Positions 1 to 7,661 of a stretch of DNA of 64,000 nucleotides are shown in pieces (the stretch's first letter is position 1; each line of letters begins with the position of its first letter). A program made the position numbers and the translations under genes. Where the stretch lies: positions 1-64,000 of the forward strand of contig NZ_FQVF01000023.1 of assembly GCF_900129155.1 (NCBI RefSeq), written 5' to 3'. Origin of the DNA: Marinomonas polaris DSM 16579. GTDB lineage: Bacteria; Pseudomonadota; Gammaproteobacteria; Pseudomonadales; Marinomonadaceae. The notes beneath the pieces are model-generated. The model was not told the DNA's origin and made no database searches. It saw nothing but the letters and a program-made list of their open reading frames with translations.

Positions 1-95
1 ATCGTCTATCGTCTATCGTCTATCGTCTATCGTCTATCGTCTATCGTCTATCGTCTATCGTCTATCGTCTATCGTCTATCGTCTATCGTCTATCG
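1..95. repeat. 7-bp tandem repeat (ATCGTCT)n
   Basis: The unit ATCGTCT is repeated without interruption about 13.6 times. The array starts at or before the window edge, so its full length is unknown. The period of 7 is not a multiple of 3 and no reading frame is supported across it. It ends at a change to CGGTC. Such perfect arrays are slippage-prone; no function can be inferred. Confidence 0.95.
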
Positions 96-468
96 CGGTC
101 TGCTCTAAATGTGCGCCGTGGGCTTTCTGAGAGTGTTTAGTCGTGGGTTGAGTTATCACTTGTTGCCTTGAATCGGCTTGGTAGTGGGTGTCATGCTTGC
201 TTTTGTAATGTGGGGTGAGGATTGTGTGGATGGGCTCTTAAGCCTATGTTGCTAAGTGTGTCTTGTGGTGTGATGATTTTTGGTTGTGATGGTGGTTTTT
301 TTTGGGCTGGTTCTTCGGTATGTCTGGTGAGGTGTGGATTTTTCTTGTGGATAAGTCTGTTATTAAGGTGTTGTTTTGTTGATAAATGTAGATGGGTATT
401 AAAATTACTTGTGGATTGTTTTGTTAATCTAGATGGTAAGATATTGAATCTTAATTAGAAACTGCTAA
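96..468. other. T/G-skewed non-coding stretch with DnaA-box-like words
   Basis: No convincing gene is present. The plus strand is strongly enriched in T and G. The 7-mer TGTGGAT occurs four times (from 225, 333, 346 and 410); the copy at 346-354, TGTGGATAA, is a perfect DnaA box in reverse orientation. A 78-codon open frame at 222-458 is composed of Trp/Cys/Leu/Val codons dictated by the base skew and has no good ribosome binding site, so it is not called. Confidence 0.5.
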
Positions 469-552
<84 letters not shown>

Positions 553-567
553 ACAGCAGCGCGACGT

Positions 568-596
568 ATAATATACATCGCGCCTTACTATGTAAA
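568..596 (-). promoter_or_regulatory. sigma-70-type promoter of tRNA-Tyr
   Basis: On the minus strand TTTACA (591-596) and TATTAT (568-573) are separated by 17 bp. A G+C-rich discriminator follows, as is usual for stringently controlled stable-RNA promoters. Predicted transcription starts near 561, about 9 nt before the mature tRNA 5' end. Confidence 0.7.
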
Positions 597-603
597 TAGT
601 TTT

Positions 604-1566
604 TTAAGATTTATTTAATAGTTTTGCTAATTTCGCTTTCATGCGCTCTTCAGGAGATAAGTTGTCATAAATATCTTCTTGTTTAGGTGCGCTTTGAGCT
701 GTTTTAGGCTTTGAATGTGCTTTGTTTTTAGCTTGAGCTTGAGCTTGAGCTTTTGGCTTGTTGCGAGCTGGTTGGGCAGGTCTTTCTTTTGCGGGTCTGC
801 TCGTTGTCGCTGTTTTAGCTTTTGCTGGAATCATAGAGTCAGGTAGGGCAGGCTCGTTGTTGACTGCAATACCTTCTAGGTCGATTCGTGGTTGGCCAGA
901 CAATAAGCATTTCTTATATCTGTCTGAGCGTGTGTAAGCTGCTAGGGCGCGTTTTTGCTTGCTGGCATTGAAGTCATCATCCAGCACCATATCTTTGTCT
1001 ATACCGACCTTTAGAGGTTTAGGTTGATTCCAGTCAAACGCTTTGGGGTAACGGTCTTCAAGCATTTTAATTAGACGGCGATTATTTTTTTGATTCTTTT
1101 GACGCTTTTTTTGTTCAGGCGTCAGAGTCGCTGCCTCTGTAGTGCTGTCACTTGCTTCCTGTACGCTAATGTCGGTATCGACTAGTTTGTCGTCTTCTTG
1201 CAAGCCGTTAAGCTCAGGTTGTTGTGTGGTCATGTAATCAATCTGTTCTGTTGTCGTGGTTGTGGTGCTGCTATCAGCATGCTCGTGCAATAAATCAAAG
1301 CGAAGTTGATATTCGACTTCGCTTATTTTTATTGCTTGCTCCGGGGCTGATGTGTCACTTAAAAGGTCAAGAGAGTCTTCGATATAGAGCTGCAATTGAT
1401 CTTCAGTTGAACGATCGGCCATGTGTTGCAATAGGTCCATTGAAGCGCTGTACTCAATGGAGGGGTCGTTCTTTTCCTTTAATTTTTGTATTTCCTCGTT
1501 CGCGTTTTCTAACTGCTTAGTTAGCCAGTTAATCCTTGCTTCGAGTTTAGCGATAAGTTGTTCCAT
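604..1566 (-). CDS. proQ: ProQ/FinO-domain RNA chaperone with long N-terminal extension
   Basis: 320 residues. Residues about 1-30 are a heptad-rich coiled coil, and about 30-145 an acidic, low-complexity linker. Residues about 150-235 match the ProQ/FinO fold, including the pattern 'RYPKAF', 'KPLKVGI', 'ALAAYT' and 'RIDLEG'. The tail is basic (Lys, Ala, Gln) with an AQAQAQA tract encoded by a hexanucleotide repeat. FinO-domain proteins bind structured RNAs and sRNA-mRNA pairs. Typical ProQ is about 230 residues with the domain at the N-terminus, so the position of the domain here is unusual. The gene is last in a six-gene minus-strand series beginning with flgP; only 13 nt separate it from the small ORF upstream. 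Domain call is confident, orthology to E. coli proQ is not. Confidence 0.82.
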   Translation of the reverse strand: MEQLIAKLEARINWLTKQLENANEEIQKLKEKNDPSIEYSASMDLLQHMADRSTEDQLQLYIEDSLDLLSDTSAPEQAIKISEVEYQLRFDLLHEHADSSTTTTTTEQIDYMTTQQPELNGLQEDDKLVDTDISVQEASDSTTEAATLTPEQKKRQKNQKNNRRLIKMLEDRYPKAFDWNQPKPLKVGIDKDMVLDDDFNASKQKRALAAYTRSDRYKKCLLSGQPRIDLEGIAVNNEPALPDSMIPAKAKTATTSRPAKERPAQPARNKPKAQAQAQAKNKAHSKPKTAQSAPKQEDIYDNLSPEERMKAKLAKLLNKS

Positions 1567-1579
1567 AAAGACACAAGGC

Positions 1580-1747
1580 TCAATATTTTATTGGAGACAG
1601 CGGAATACTTGGTGTATTGCTTGTGCCAATCATTTCTTTTCGCTGATTCTCGTTTGGTAGGGTAATGGATATATAGCTACCTTTTTGCCACCAAACGTAA
1701 GTCGTTATTATTAAAAAACTAGCGATGAAAACAGTTAATAATTTCAT
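1580..1747 (-). CDS. Small single-pass membrane or secreted peptide (55 aa)
   Basis: A 55-codon frame starts MKLLTVFIASFLIITTYVWW, a short positive start followed by about 17 hydrophobic residues, then a polar tail ending SPIKY. The ATG lies 5 nt after the stop of the upstream outer-membrane gene and the stop lies 13 nt before the proQ-like start. That tight spacing suggests it is a translated operon member. The ribosome binding site is weak. It has no lipobox, so it is more likely an inner-membrane anchored peptide than a lipoprotein. Function unknown. Confidence 0.5.
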   Translation of the reverse strand: MKLLTVFIASFLIITTYVWWQKGSYISITLPNENQRKEMIGTSNTPSIPLSPIKY

Positions 1748-1752
1748 CTTAC

Positions 1753-2226
1753 TCAGAAAGTAAGTCCTGCGCCAACCATGACGTGCTTGTCGTAGGTGTC
1801 GCCACTGCTGTTTAATATTTTTACGAATATATCTAGTCGTGATACATCTGATATCCCTATGCGAAAGCCAGCTTCTGGATAGTAGACAGTATCGTCAAGA
1901 AACGAGATGCCACCACCGATAAACGACCACATTGGAATGCCCGGTAAAATTTGAAGCGCTGGTGTTGAGCTATAATAACGTGACCCTAAAGAGATAGCAT
2001 TCTCGAAAGTCTCTCCAATAACAAATGATAATCCGCCATAAAAAGAAATGTTCTCTGGCAGAGTATACTCCATTGATGCATCTATAATGGAGGTGACATT
2101 TGTTTCTCCTTCGGGAGTTGTTGGTCGCACGGCTGTTGATGAAAAATTTACCAAACTCGCAATCTGACCTTCAGCTGATGCGTTTGCACTCACTAGAACT
2201 AAAGCTGCAAGTAGAAGTGATTTCAT
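1753..2226 (-). CDS. Small outer-membrane beta-barrel-like protein
   Basis: 157 residues with a clear signal peptide (MKSLLLAALVLVSANASA, cleavage after ASA). The mature part alternates polar and hydrophobic residues, is rich in Gly, Ser, Tyr and Phe, and ends in ...GAGLTF. A C-terminal Phe in an amphipathic strand is the usual signal for the BAM outer-membrane assembly machinery. Eight or so short strands would fit the length. The start codon overlaps the stop of the upstream coiled-coil gene (ATGA), so the two are probably translationally coupled. Position in a flagellar operon suggests a cell-envelope or sheath-associated role, but this is inference; no family is recognised. Confidence 0.75.
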   Translation of the reverse strand: MKSLLLAALVLVSANASAEGQIASLVNFSSTAVRPTTPEGETNVTSIIDASMEYTLPENISFYGGLSFVIGETFENAISLGSRYYSSTPALQILPGIPMWSFIGGGISFLDDTVYYPEAGFRIGISDVSRLDIFVKILNSSGDTYDKHVMVGAGLTF

Positions 2227-2453
2227 TGTTTATCGTCCATTTGATTTAAGCGGTTTAGCATTTGGGAAAGAGATGACTCCCAATTTGACTGCTGCTCTTT
2301 GGTTTGAGTAAGTGTGCTCTGGATTTCACTTTTCTCTTCGCTAAGCTCGTAGTTTTGCATTTCTAATTCAGAGATGCGTTTGCGTAGTGAGCCAATTTCT
2401 TCTACTGCTTCGTTGATGCGTTGTTCTAGGTGGTGTAGTAGTTCGTTATTCAT
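2223..2453 (-). CDS. Small coiled-coil protein downstream of flgT
   Basis: 76 residues beginning MNNELLHHLEQRINEAVEEI. Nearly the whole protein is predicted heptad repeat, alternating Leu/Ile with Glu, Arg and Gln, like SlyX or ZapB-type cytoplasmic coiled coils. The ATG at 2453 is preferred over an upstream in-frame ATG because AGGA lies just upstream of it and the extra N-terminus would overlap flgT. Its TGA overlaps the next gene's ATG. No catalytic motif; function unknown. Confidence 0.7.
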   Translation of the reverse strand: MNNELLHHLEQRINEAVEEIGSLRKRISELEMQNYELSEEKSEIQSTLTQTKEQQSNWESSLSQMLNRLNQMDDKQ

Positions 2454-2511
2454 TGTGTCTGTCCTAAAAAAATAAAAATCGCCGTTTGTGTATGGGCGTA
2501 GTTGTATGAAA

Positions 2512-3705
2512 TTACCAGGCAATAACAACATCTTGTTGTTGCACGTTTAATATGTGTGAGTCAACAACGAGTTCTCCAACTGAAAAGTTGGGCTGTACCT
2601 GTTTTATTGTAACACTGATGTTTGCATTATTCAGCTGAGTTTGAGCAGATTGCAATTGATTAAAAACCTCGTAACGTCGATAAACGTTGAATTTATCTCC
2701 CTGTTTTATCCCTGCTAATGATCCTGCTGAAATATGTATTCTGTTGCCTTCTGTGCGAAAAATATTAGCTATAAATGGTTGGCAACGTAGCTTCTCGCTG
2801 GTGTCTAAGGCGCTTTCTCTGAGTGCCTGCTGAACAACTTTACCATAATGTACTGTCCAGAACTTTGCACTGCCAAAACCTATTTTTGCGTGATCTGATA
2901 CATCCCAGTTACCTATTTCATTGTATCTATGTTCGAACAAAAGGGCGCCACTGAAACCATCATAAATATAGATATCGACAACAAAGTTTCTTTCTTTATC
3001 AATATTTTCATCTAATAGGTCTTTTGTGTTCTTATCATCTGGATGTCTTAGGTATAGTTCTCCGATATCTCTAATTACGCCGCTAACTATGTATTGTACA
3101 CCCAACTGTTCACTGATTCTTGTGACGTTTGTTAGGGATCCATCATAGTTTGTGGAAGATGGTGCGTTTATTAGGTCTGGATAAATAGCAATATTTGTTG
3201 CGGTTAAGGCTCTTAAGTAGCCTTGTTTATTTATTTCATCGGCTAGATCTTTTGGTAATTCTCTGGATATATTACTGAGCTCTCCCAATCTTGCTTGTTG
3301 GGGGACTTGTAGTTCAAACCCTGTTACGCCAACCGTTTTTTTGTAGTAACTAGTGGGCCCAGAGCTACACTGTGAGTCAGGTGTGACGTCTACGCGAGCC
3401 ACAATGGTGAGGAAGTCACCATTTTGCTCTTCAGAAAGTATTTTGGCTTTTTGAACATAGCCAGAACTGCGTATCTCTAAATTAGACTCTAGTTCACCAT
3501 TATAGAGTTCATCTTTAATGTTAACTCTGGACCCAGACTCTAAAACGGCCTGTTTTATGGCTTGTTGTGTCGCTCTATAGCGAGCATCAGCAATATCATT
3601 ATTATAAATAACCGCTTCACCGACAGCTGTGATGCTTTTGGCAAAACTGGCTGTTGGCAATAAAAATGCAGCAGCTATGATCAGTAAACGCTTTAAAAGT
3701 AACAT
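2512..3705 (-). CDS. flgT: Flagellar assembly protein FlgT
   Basis: 397 residues. A signal peptide (about 1-22, ending ASFA) is followed by an N-terminal domain with the family pattern of 'VGEAVIYNNDIADARYRAT' and the Cys-containing end of domain 1 ('DSQCS'). The C-terminal third is an SH3-like beta domain ('GSLAGIKQGDKFNVYRRYE'). In Vibrio, FlgT is a periplasmic protein forming the H-ring around the L/P rings of the polar flagellum, needed for ring stability and stator recruitment. It starts 3 nt after the flgP stop, so the two are coupled. The usual partner flgO is not seen here. Length matches the family. Confidence 0.88.
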   Translation of the reverse strand: MLLLKRLLIIAAAFLLPTASFAKSITAVGEAVIYNNDIADARYRATQQAIKQAVLESGSRVNIKDELYNGELESNLEIRSSGYVQKAKILSEEQNGDFLTIVARVDVTPDSQCSSGPTSYYKKTVGVTGFELQVPQQARLGELSNISRELPKDLADEINKQGYLRALTATNIAIYPDLINAPSSTNYDGSLTNVTRISEQLGVQYIVSGVIRDIGELYLRHPDDKNTKDLLDENIDKERNFVVDIYIYDGFSGALLFEHRYNEIGNWDVSDHAKIGFGSAKFWTVHYGKVVQQALRESALDTSEKLRCQPFIANIFRTEGNRIHISAGSLAGIKQGDKFNVYRRYEVFNQLQSAQTQLNNANISVTIKQVQPNFSVGELVVDSHILNVQQQDVVIAW

Positions 3706-3708
3706 TTG

Positions 3709-4338
3709 TTATTCAATGCTATAAAAGTTGGTTGTTGGTGTTGCGTTTTCCACATTAACAGCACGGTAGCCAGGTTGAATCTTACAATTTGGATCTGTTT
3801 GAATGTTTGAGGAACTTAAACATTGACGAAAGTTTTCTTGCAGCGCCATTTCAACAACCGTTTCGAATATTCCGTCTTCATGTTCGCGTTGAGAAACGAC
3901 TTTTGCACCAACTAGGTATGCATCGACATAGGTTCTTAACTCATCGTTTTGCATGACCATGTTGCTCAATGAGCTGGAGCCGTCAATTTTCAAGCCATAA
4001 ACTCGTTCTGATAGATTTCTATAGGCATCTAGCATAGAACTGCGCATTGTCATAATTCGGGCTTGGGATTTTGTCAGACGTTTGTTTGTCATCATTGCCG
4101 CATAACCTGTGGCAGTAACTATGATAGGTTCTTGTTTAATAACTGCAATAGTGTTGTTCGCATTTAAGGCACCATTTTGTGGATAGCCATAAGATGAACT
4201 GTTTCCGACAGTATTGCCGTTACAAGGCGCGACAGTAGTACAAGGTGTTCCATCTGCACTTTGCTGGTAAAGGCTTTGGCACCCGGAAAGAATTATCGCC
4301 CCTATGGCTATAAAAAAAATACGAAGTGATAATGTCAT
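3709..4338 (-). CDS. flgP: Flagellar outer-membrane lipoprotein FlgP (LPP20 family)
   Basis: 209 residues. A lipoprotein signal with lipobox LSGC (Cys about 20) leads the protein. After a Ser/Asn-rich linker comes an LPP20-type domain with 'TATGYAAM', 'KSQARIMTMRSSMLDAYRNL', 'VDAYLVGA' and 'ETVVEMAL'. FlgP forms an outer-membrane-associated basal disc or H-ring component in polar flagellates. AAGGG lies 9 nt upstream of the ATG. It is the first gene of the minus-strand operon; the promoter should lie in the 390-bp gap towards dinB, though no clean sigma-28 or sigma-54 site was seen. Confidence 0.85.
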   Translation of the reverse strand: MTLSLRIFFIAIGAIILSGCQSLYQQSADGTPCTTVAPCNGNTVGNSSSYGYPQNGALNANNTIAVIKQEPIIVTATGYAAMMTNKRLTKSQARIMTMRSSMLDAYRNLSERVYGLKIDGSSSLSNMVMQNDELRTYVDAYLVGAKVVSQREHEDGIFETVVEMALQENFRQCLSSSNIQTDPNCKIQPGYRAVNVENATPTTNFYSIE

Positions 4339-4696
4339 GGTGGTGCCCTTTGTGTGGAAGTCTTTACCTTAATATCCTGTGTTGAAATGACACACTTTAT
4401 ACGATGTGATTTCAACTGAGCGATTTTGCGCTACAGGTTTTATTGTGAATAGTTTGTTCAAAAATCCTTTTATTTTTCAACATGCCTAATCTAGTGGACA
4501 AAATGTAAACCATTTTGCTCTCTAGCGTCCATGTTTGACCACTTAAAAAAGCGCTTTTTCTTTGTTTTTGATAGTAAATCTGTTCTATCAGTGCATTTTT
4601 TTGAGTTTTCTCGATTATTTTACGTTCAGAGAGAGTTATCTAGAAGAAAATTTACATTTTTTATTGGGGTGGTGAAGGTGTTTTTTAGATAGTGTA
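4339..4696. other. Divergent intergenic region flgP / dinB
   Basis: About 360 A+T-rich bases between the divergent flgP and dinB starts. No open frame of note and no RNA gene was recognised. It must hold the flgP promoter on the minus strand; searches by eye for GCAA-N5-GTGCC (sigma-54 in reverse) failed. Confidence 0.4.
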
Positions 4697-4716
4697 AACT
4701 GTGTTTTTATACAGTA
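4697..4716 (+). promoter_or_regulatory. LexA box (SOS operator) of dinB
   Basis: The 20-mer AACTGTGTTTTTATACAGTA contains CTGT-N8-ACAG, the gammaproteobacterial LexA core, with the flanking A/T expected. It sits directly upstream of dinB, a classical SOS gene, and contains a -10-like TATACA. The same flanks occur at the recA box. Confidence 0.92.
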
Positions 4717-4732
4717 TTTTTTGGGTGTTATA

Positions 4733-5791
4733 TTGCAGAATCGAAAGATTATTCATATAGATGCTGATTGTTTTTATGCTGCGATAGAGATGCGGGACGA
4801 TCCTAATTTGCGCGATATTCCAATGGCTATTGGGGGGCCCGCAAGTGGACGGAGTGTATTGTCGACGGCTAACTATGCCGCTCGAGTTTATGGTGTTCGT
4901 TCTGCTATGCCGACATCTGTGGCGAAACGGCTATGTCCTGCCTTGCTTGTTATACCTGGAAATATGAATAAATACCGACTTGCTTCTGAGCAAATGCATG
5001 CTATTTTTCGAGAATTCACCGATATCATTGAGCCCTTATCATTGGATGAAGCGTATCTTGATGTTACTAACTCATCAAGTTTTCAAGGAAGTGCTACACG
5101 GATTGCGGAAGAGATACGTTCAAGAATACTGAAAGAAGTTGGTATTACGGTTTCTGCAGGAGTAGCGACTAATAAATTCATCGCAAAAGTAGCAAGCGAT
5201 TGGGATAAACCAGATGGATTAACGGTTGTTACGCCAGAAAAGCAGTTTGAGTTTGTTTCTAATGTTCCCGTTAAATTTATTTCAGGAATAGGCCGTGTTG
5301 CGCAAGAAAAGCTGGCTTCACTAGGCGTATTTAAGTGCTCAGATTTACAAGCATTAGATTTTTCTGTTCTGCAAAAAAGTTTTGGCAGTATGTCATTTCG
5401 TTTGTCCCAATTTGCCCTAGGTATTGATGATCGTCCAGTGACTGTTTCTCGGGAAAGAAAGAGTATTTCGGTGGAGCATACCTTTTCTAAAGATTTGCTT
5501 GATCTCAAAGAGTGTCAGTCAGTCCTACCTATCTTGCTGACCGATCTAAAAAAGCGTATGTCGGGAAGAGATTTCGAATCTCAACTAAGTAAATATTATC
5601 TAAAAGTAAAATTTGACGACTTTAAGCAAACAACGATAGAGCAACCAATTAAAGCCAAATTGTCTGATGATGTGTTTTCGCAACTGTTGCAGCAGGCTTA
5701 TTCCCGGTCTCGTCGTCCAGTTCGTTTAATTGGTGTGGGCTATCGTTTGTCTCCACCAGAGCCTCATCAATTGAACCTCCCTTTCATTTGA
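4733..5791 (+). CDS. dinB: DNA polymerase IV (Y family)
   Basis: 352 residues from the TTG at 4733; an in-frame TTG at 4721 adds four residues. The palm motifs 'HIDADCFYAA' (about 8-17) and 'SLDEAYLDV' (about 103-111) carry the metal-binding Asp and Asp-Glu residues. The little-finger part includes 'SVEHTFSKDL'. Pol IV performs error-prone translesion synthesis past minor-groove lesions during the SOS response. The C-terminus 'QLNLPF' is a beta-clamp-binding peptide (QxxLxLF-like). Both candidate starts lie within 20 nt of the LexA box, so the mRNA leader must be extremely short. Confidence 0.95.
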   Translation: MQNRKIIHIDADCFYAAIEMRDDPNLRDIPMAIGGPASGRSVLSTANYAARVYGVRSAMPTSVAKRLCPALLVIPGNMNKYRLASEQMHAIFREFTDIIEPLSLDEAYLDVTNSSSFQGSATRIAEEIRSRILKEVGITVSAGVATNKFIAKVASDWDKPDGLTVVTPEKQFEFVSNVPVKFISGIGRVAQEKLASLGVFKCSDLQALDFSVLQKSFGSMSFRLSQFALGIDDRPVTVSRERKSISVEHTFSKDLLDLKECQSVLPILLTDLKKRMSGRDFESQLSKYYLKVKFDDFKQTTIEQPIKAKLSDDVFSQLLQQAYSRSRRPVRLIGVGYRLSPPEPHQLNLPFI

Positions 5792-5861
5792 GTGTGTAAA
5801 TTTTGATCAATTTCGTGGCGGCTTACTATACTTAAGGGCGAACAATACGGAGGTGATCATT

Positions 5862-6842
5862 ATGTTGAAACAGCAAAGTAAGTTTGATTATACAAATCTA
5901 AGCATGCCAGACCCCTTGTCACACCGGTTGCGATTCGAAGTGGAGCAAACATTAAGCTGTTTGTATGCGGATGCTTCTTTGGTTGATCAAATGGATGGAT
6001 TGTATTTGCCTTTTTCTAGCTGGTTGAGTCAAAAGGCTCATGTAGGGAAAGGGCCTTTAGTTGTAGGTGTTGGTGGTGCGCAAGGGTGTGGGAAAACGAC
6101 GTTTTGTAGTGTTATTAGTCGAATATTAAGTAAGGGCTTTGACCTGAATTGTATCGTGATCAGTTTGGATGATTTGTACAGCACTCGGCAAGATCGCATG
6201 AAATTTGCCAAACAAACAACATCAATGTTTTCTGTGCGAGGTGTACCTGGAACTCATGATGTTAGTTTTGCGCTCTCGCTTTTTGAGCGATTGAAGAATC
6301 TTAAAGAAGGTGAAGTGATGAAGTTTCCTCGCTTCGATAAGTCTATTGATGATCGAAAAGCGGTACATTTATGGCAAGAGGTTCAGGGACCTGTTGATGT
6401 TGTTCTATTTGAAGGTTGGTGTGTTGGTGCACCACCAATGGGTGGGGACATGGATCAACCGTTGAACCAGCTTGAAGCAGAAATGGATGCTGATGGATTG
6501 TGGCGTAATAAAGTGAATCAACTCTTAAAAGACGACTATAAAGCGTTATTTTCGCAAATTGATTTAATGGCTTGGATGCAGGCACCAAACTACGATGTTA
6601 TTTATCATTGGCGTGATAAGCAAGAGCGGGTACTGGAAAGTCATCTTCATGATATTCACGGTATTTTGCTGGATACTATTGATTTAAAAGTGATGTCCTC
6701 GAAAGAGCTGCAGCAATTTATGCAGTATTACGAAAGACTGACTCGACACATGTTAGCGGTGATGCCAGGTAAAGCGGATGTGTTATTTCAGTTGAATGAA
6801 AAACAAGAGGTTATGGAGATGCGCTTTCCAGTTGAGCACTAA
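5862..6842 (+). CDS. P-loop kinase of the plant-type D-glycerate 3-kinase family
   Basis: 326 residues. A Walker A motif (GGAQGCGKTT, about 71-80) is followed by 'VISLDDLY' and, near residue 185, 'VVLFEGWCVGA', the arrangement of phosphoribulokinase/uridine-kinase-like proteins and of plant GLYK and yeast Tda10. The likely substrate is D-glycerate (giving 3-phosphoglycerate), but the bacterial members are little tested. Start: the 10-base SD GGAGGTGATC, a full match to the anti-SD, ends 3 nt before ATG 5862; the in-frame GTG at 5853 is part of that SD. A terminator follows. Confidence 0.75.
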   Translation: MLKQQSKFDYTNLSMPDPLSHRLRFEVEQTLSCLYADASLVDQMDGLYLPFSSWLSQKAHVGKGPLVVGVGGAQGCGKTTFCSVISRILSKGFDLNCIVISLDDLYSTRQDRMKFAKQTTSMFSVRGVPGTHDVSFALSLFERLKNLKEGEVMKFPRFDKSIDDRKAVHLWQEVQGPVDVVLFEGWCVGAPPMGGDMDQPLNQLEAEMDADGLWRNKVNQLLKDDYKALFSQIDLMAWMQAPNYDVIYHWRDKQERVLESHLHDIHGILLDTIDLKVMSSKELQQFMQYYERLTRHMLAVMPGKADVLFQLNEKQEVMEMRFPVEH

Positions 6843-6915
6843 ACTTTTAACTTTAAAAACTATTTTAAAAGAGACTGCAGTAGGAGCAAGGTGTCGAGTG
6901 AGAAACGTCAATATG

Positions 6916-6950
6916 ATAGGCTATGGCTAATTGCGATAGCCTATTTTTTT
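6916..6950 (+). terminator. Rho-independent terminator after the glycerate-kinase-like gene
   Basis: ATAGGCTAT pairs perfectly with ATAGCCTAT around an 11-nt loop and is followed by seven T. Confidence 0.85.
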
Positions 6951-6963
6951 GGAGTGTTAAAGA

Positions 6964-7632
6964 ATGACTGAATTATTGCCCTCTGTATTAGTGGAAACGA
7001 ACGAGCAGCCCGATGCTGCTATTATTTGGTTGCATGGTTTAGGTTCAGACGGCCATGATTTTGAGTCTTTGGTTCCTGCTTTATCTTTGTTACCAACGTT
7101 AAAAGTGCGCTTTGTTTTTCCTCATGCCCCACGTCGTCCTGTTACTGTCAATGGTGGTATGGAGATGCGTGCTTGGTATGACATCTACGAGATGACTCTA
7201 GAGCGAAAAGTAGACATGGAAAATATCGATGAATCCTGTCTACAAGTCGAGCAGTTGATACAAGATCAAATTAATAAAGGCATCGCCCCAAATCGAATTA
7301 TCTTGGCTGGTTTTTCTCAAGGTGGCGTTATTGCTTATCAAACAGCATTGCACACTAAGCATGTGTTAGCTGGCGTGCTCGCGTTATCAACCTATTTGGT
7401 TAATGGCGATAAAGTGCCAGAAGCAGATGCTTGTCCTAATGGTCAAACTCCAATTCTTATTCATCACGGCTTGCAAGATCCAGTGGTTGCGCCAGTGTTG
7501 GCTACTCAAGCAAGGGATATTTTAGTTTCTAAAGGCTATTCTGTTGCTTATCAATCTTATGATATGCCTCATTCTGTTTGTCCTGAGCAAGTACTAGATA
7601 TCTCTCATTGGTTAAATGCTCGATTAGCATAG
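6964..7632 (+). CDS. Alpha/beta-hydrolase carboxylesterase / acyl-protein thioesterase family
   Basis: 222 residues of the carboxylesterase-2 family (EstB of Pseudomonas fluorescens, human APT1). The catalytic triad is visible: Ser118 in GFSQGG, Asp172 in GLQDPVV and His203 in DMPHSV; the oxyanion region is 'WLHGLGSDGHDF' (about 22-33). It hydrolyses short acyl esters or thioesters in the cytosol; no signal peptide. GGAG precedes the ATG by 8 nt. Natural substrate unknown. Confidence 0.85.
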   Translation: MTELLPSVLVETNEQPDAAIIWLHGLGSDGHDFESLVPALSLLPTLKVRFVFPHAPRRPVTVNGGMEMRAWYDIYEMTLERKVDMENIDESCLQVEQLIQDQINKGIAPNRIILAGFSQGGVIAYQTALHTKHVLAGVLALSTYLVNGDKVPEADACPNGQTPILIHHGLQDPVVAPVLATQARDILVSKGYSVAYQSYDMPHSVCPEQVLDISHWLNARLA

Positions 7633-7661
7633 TTGGTTAAGTATACTTTTAAGGGGCTTTT

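Noticed and set aside
222..458. 78-codon open frame in the T/G-rich gap
   Set aside because: Composition is explained by base skew, no good ribosome binding site, no recognisable domain.
1224..1520. Open frames antisense to the proQ-like gene
   Set aside because: Shadows of a gene with clear domain evidence; no start signals.
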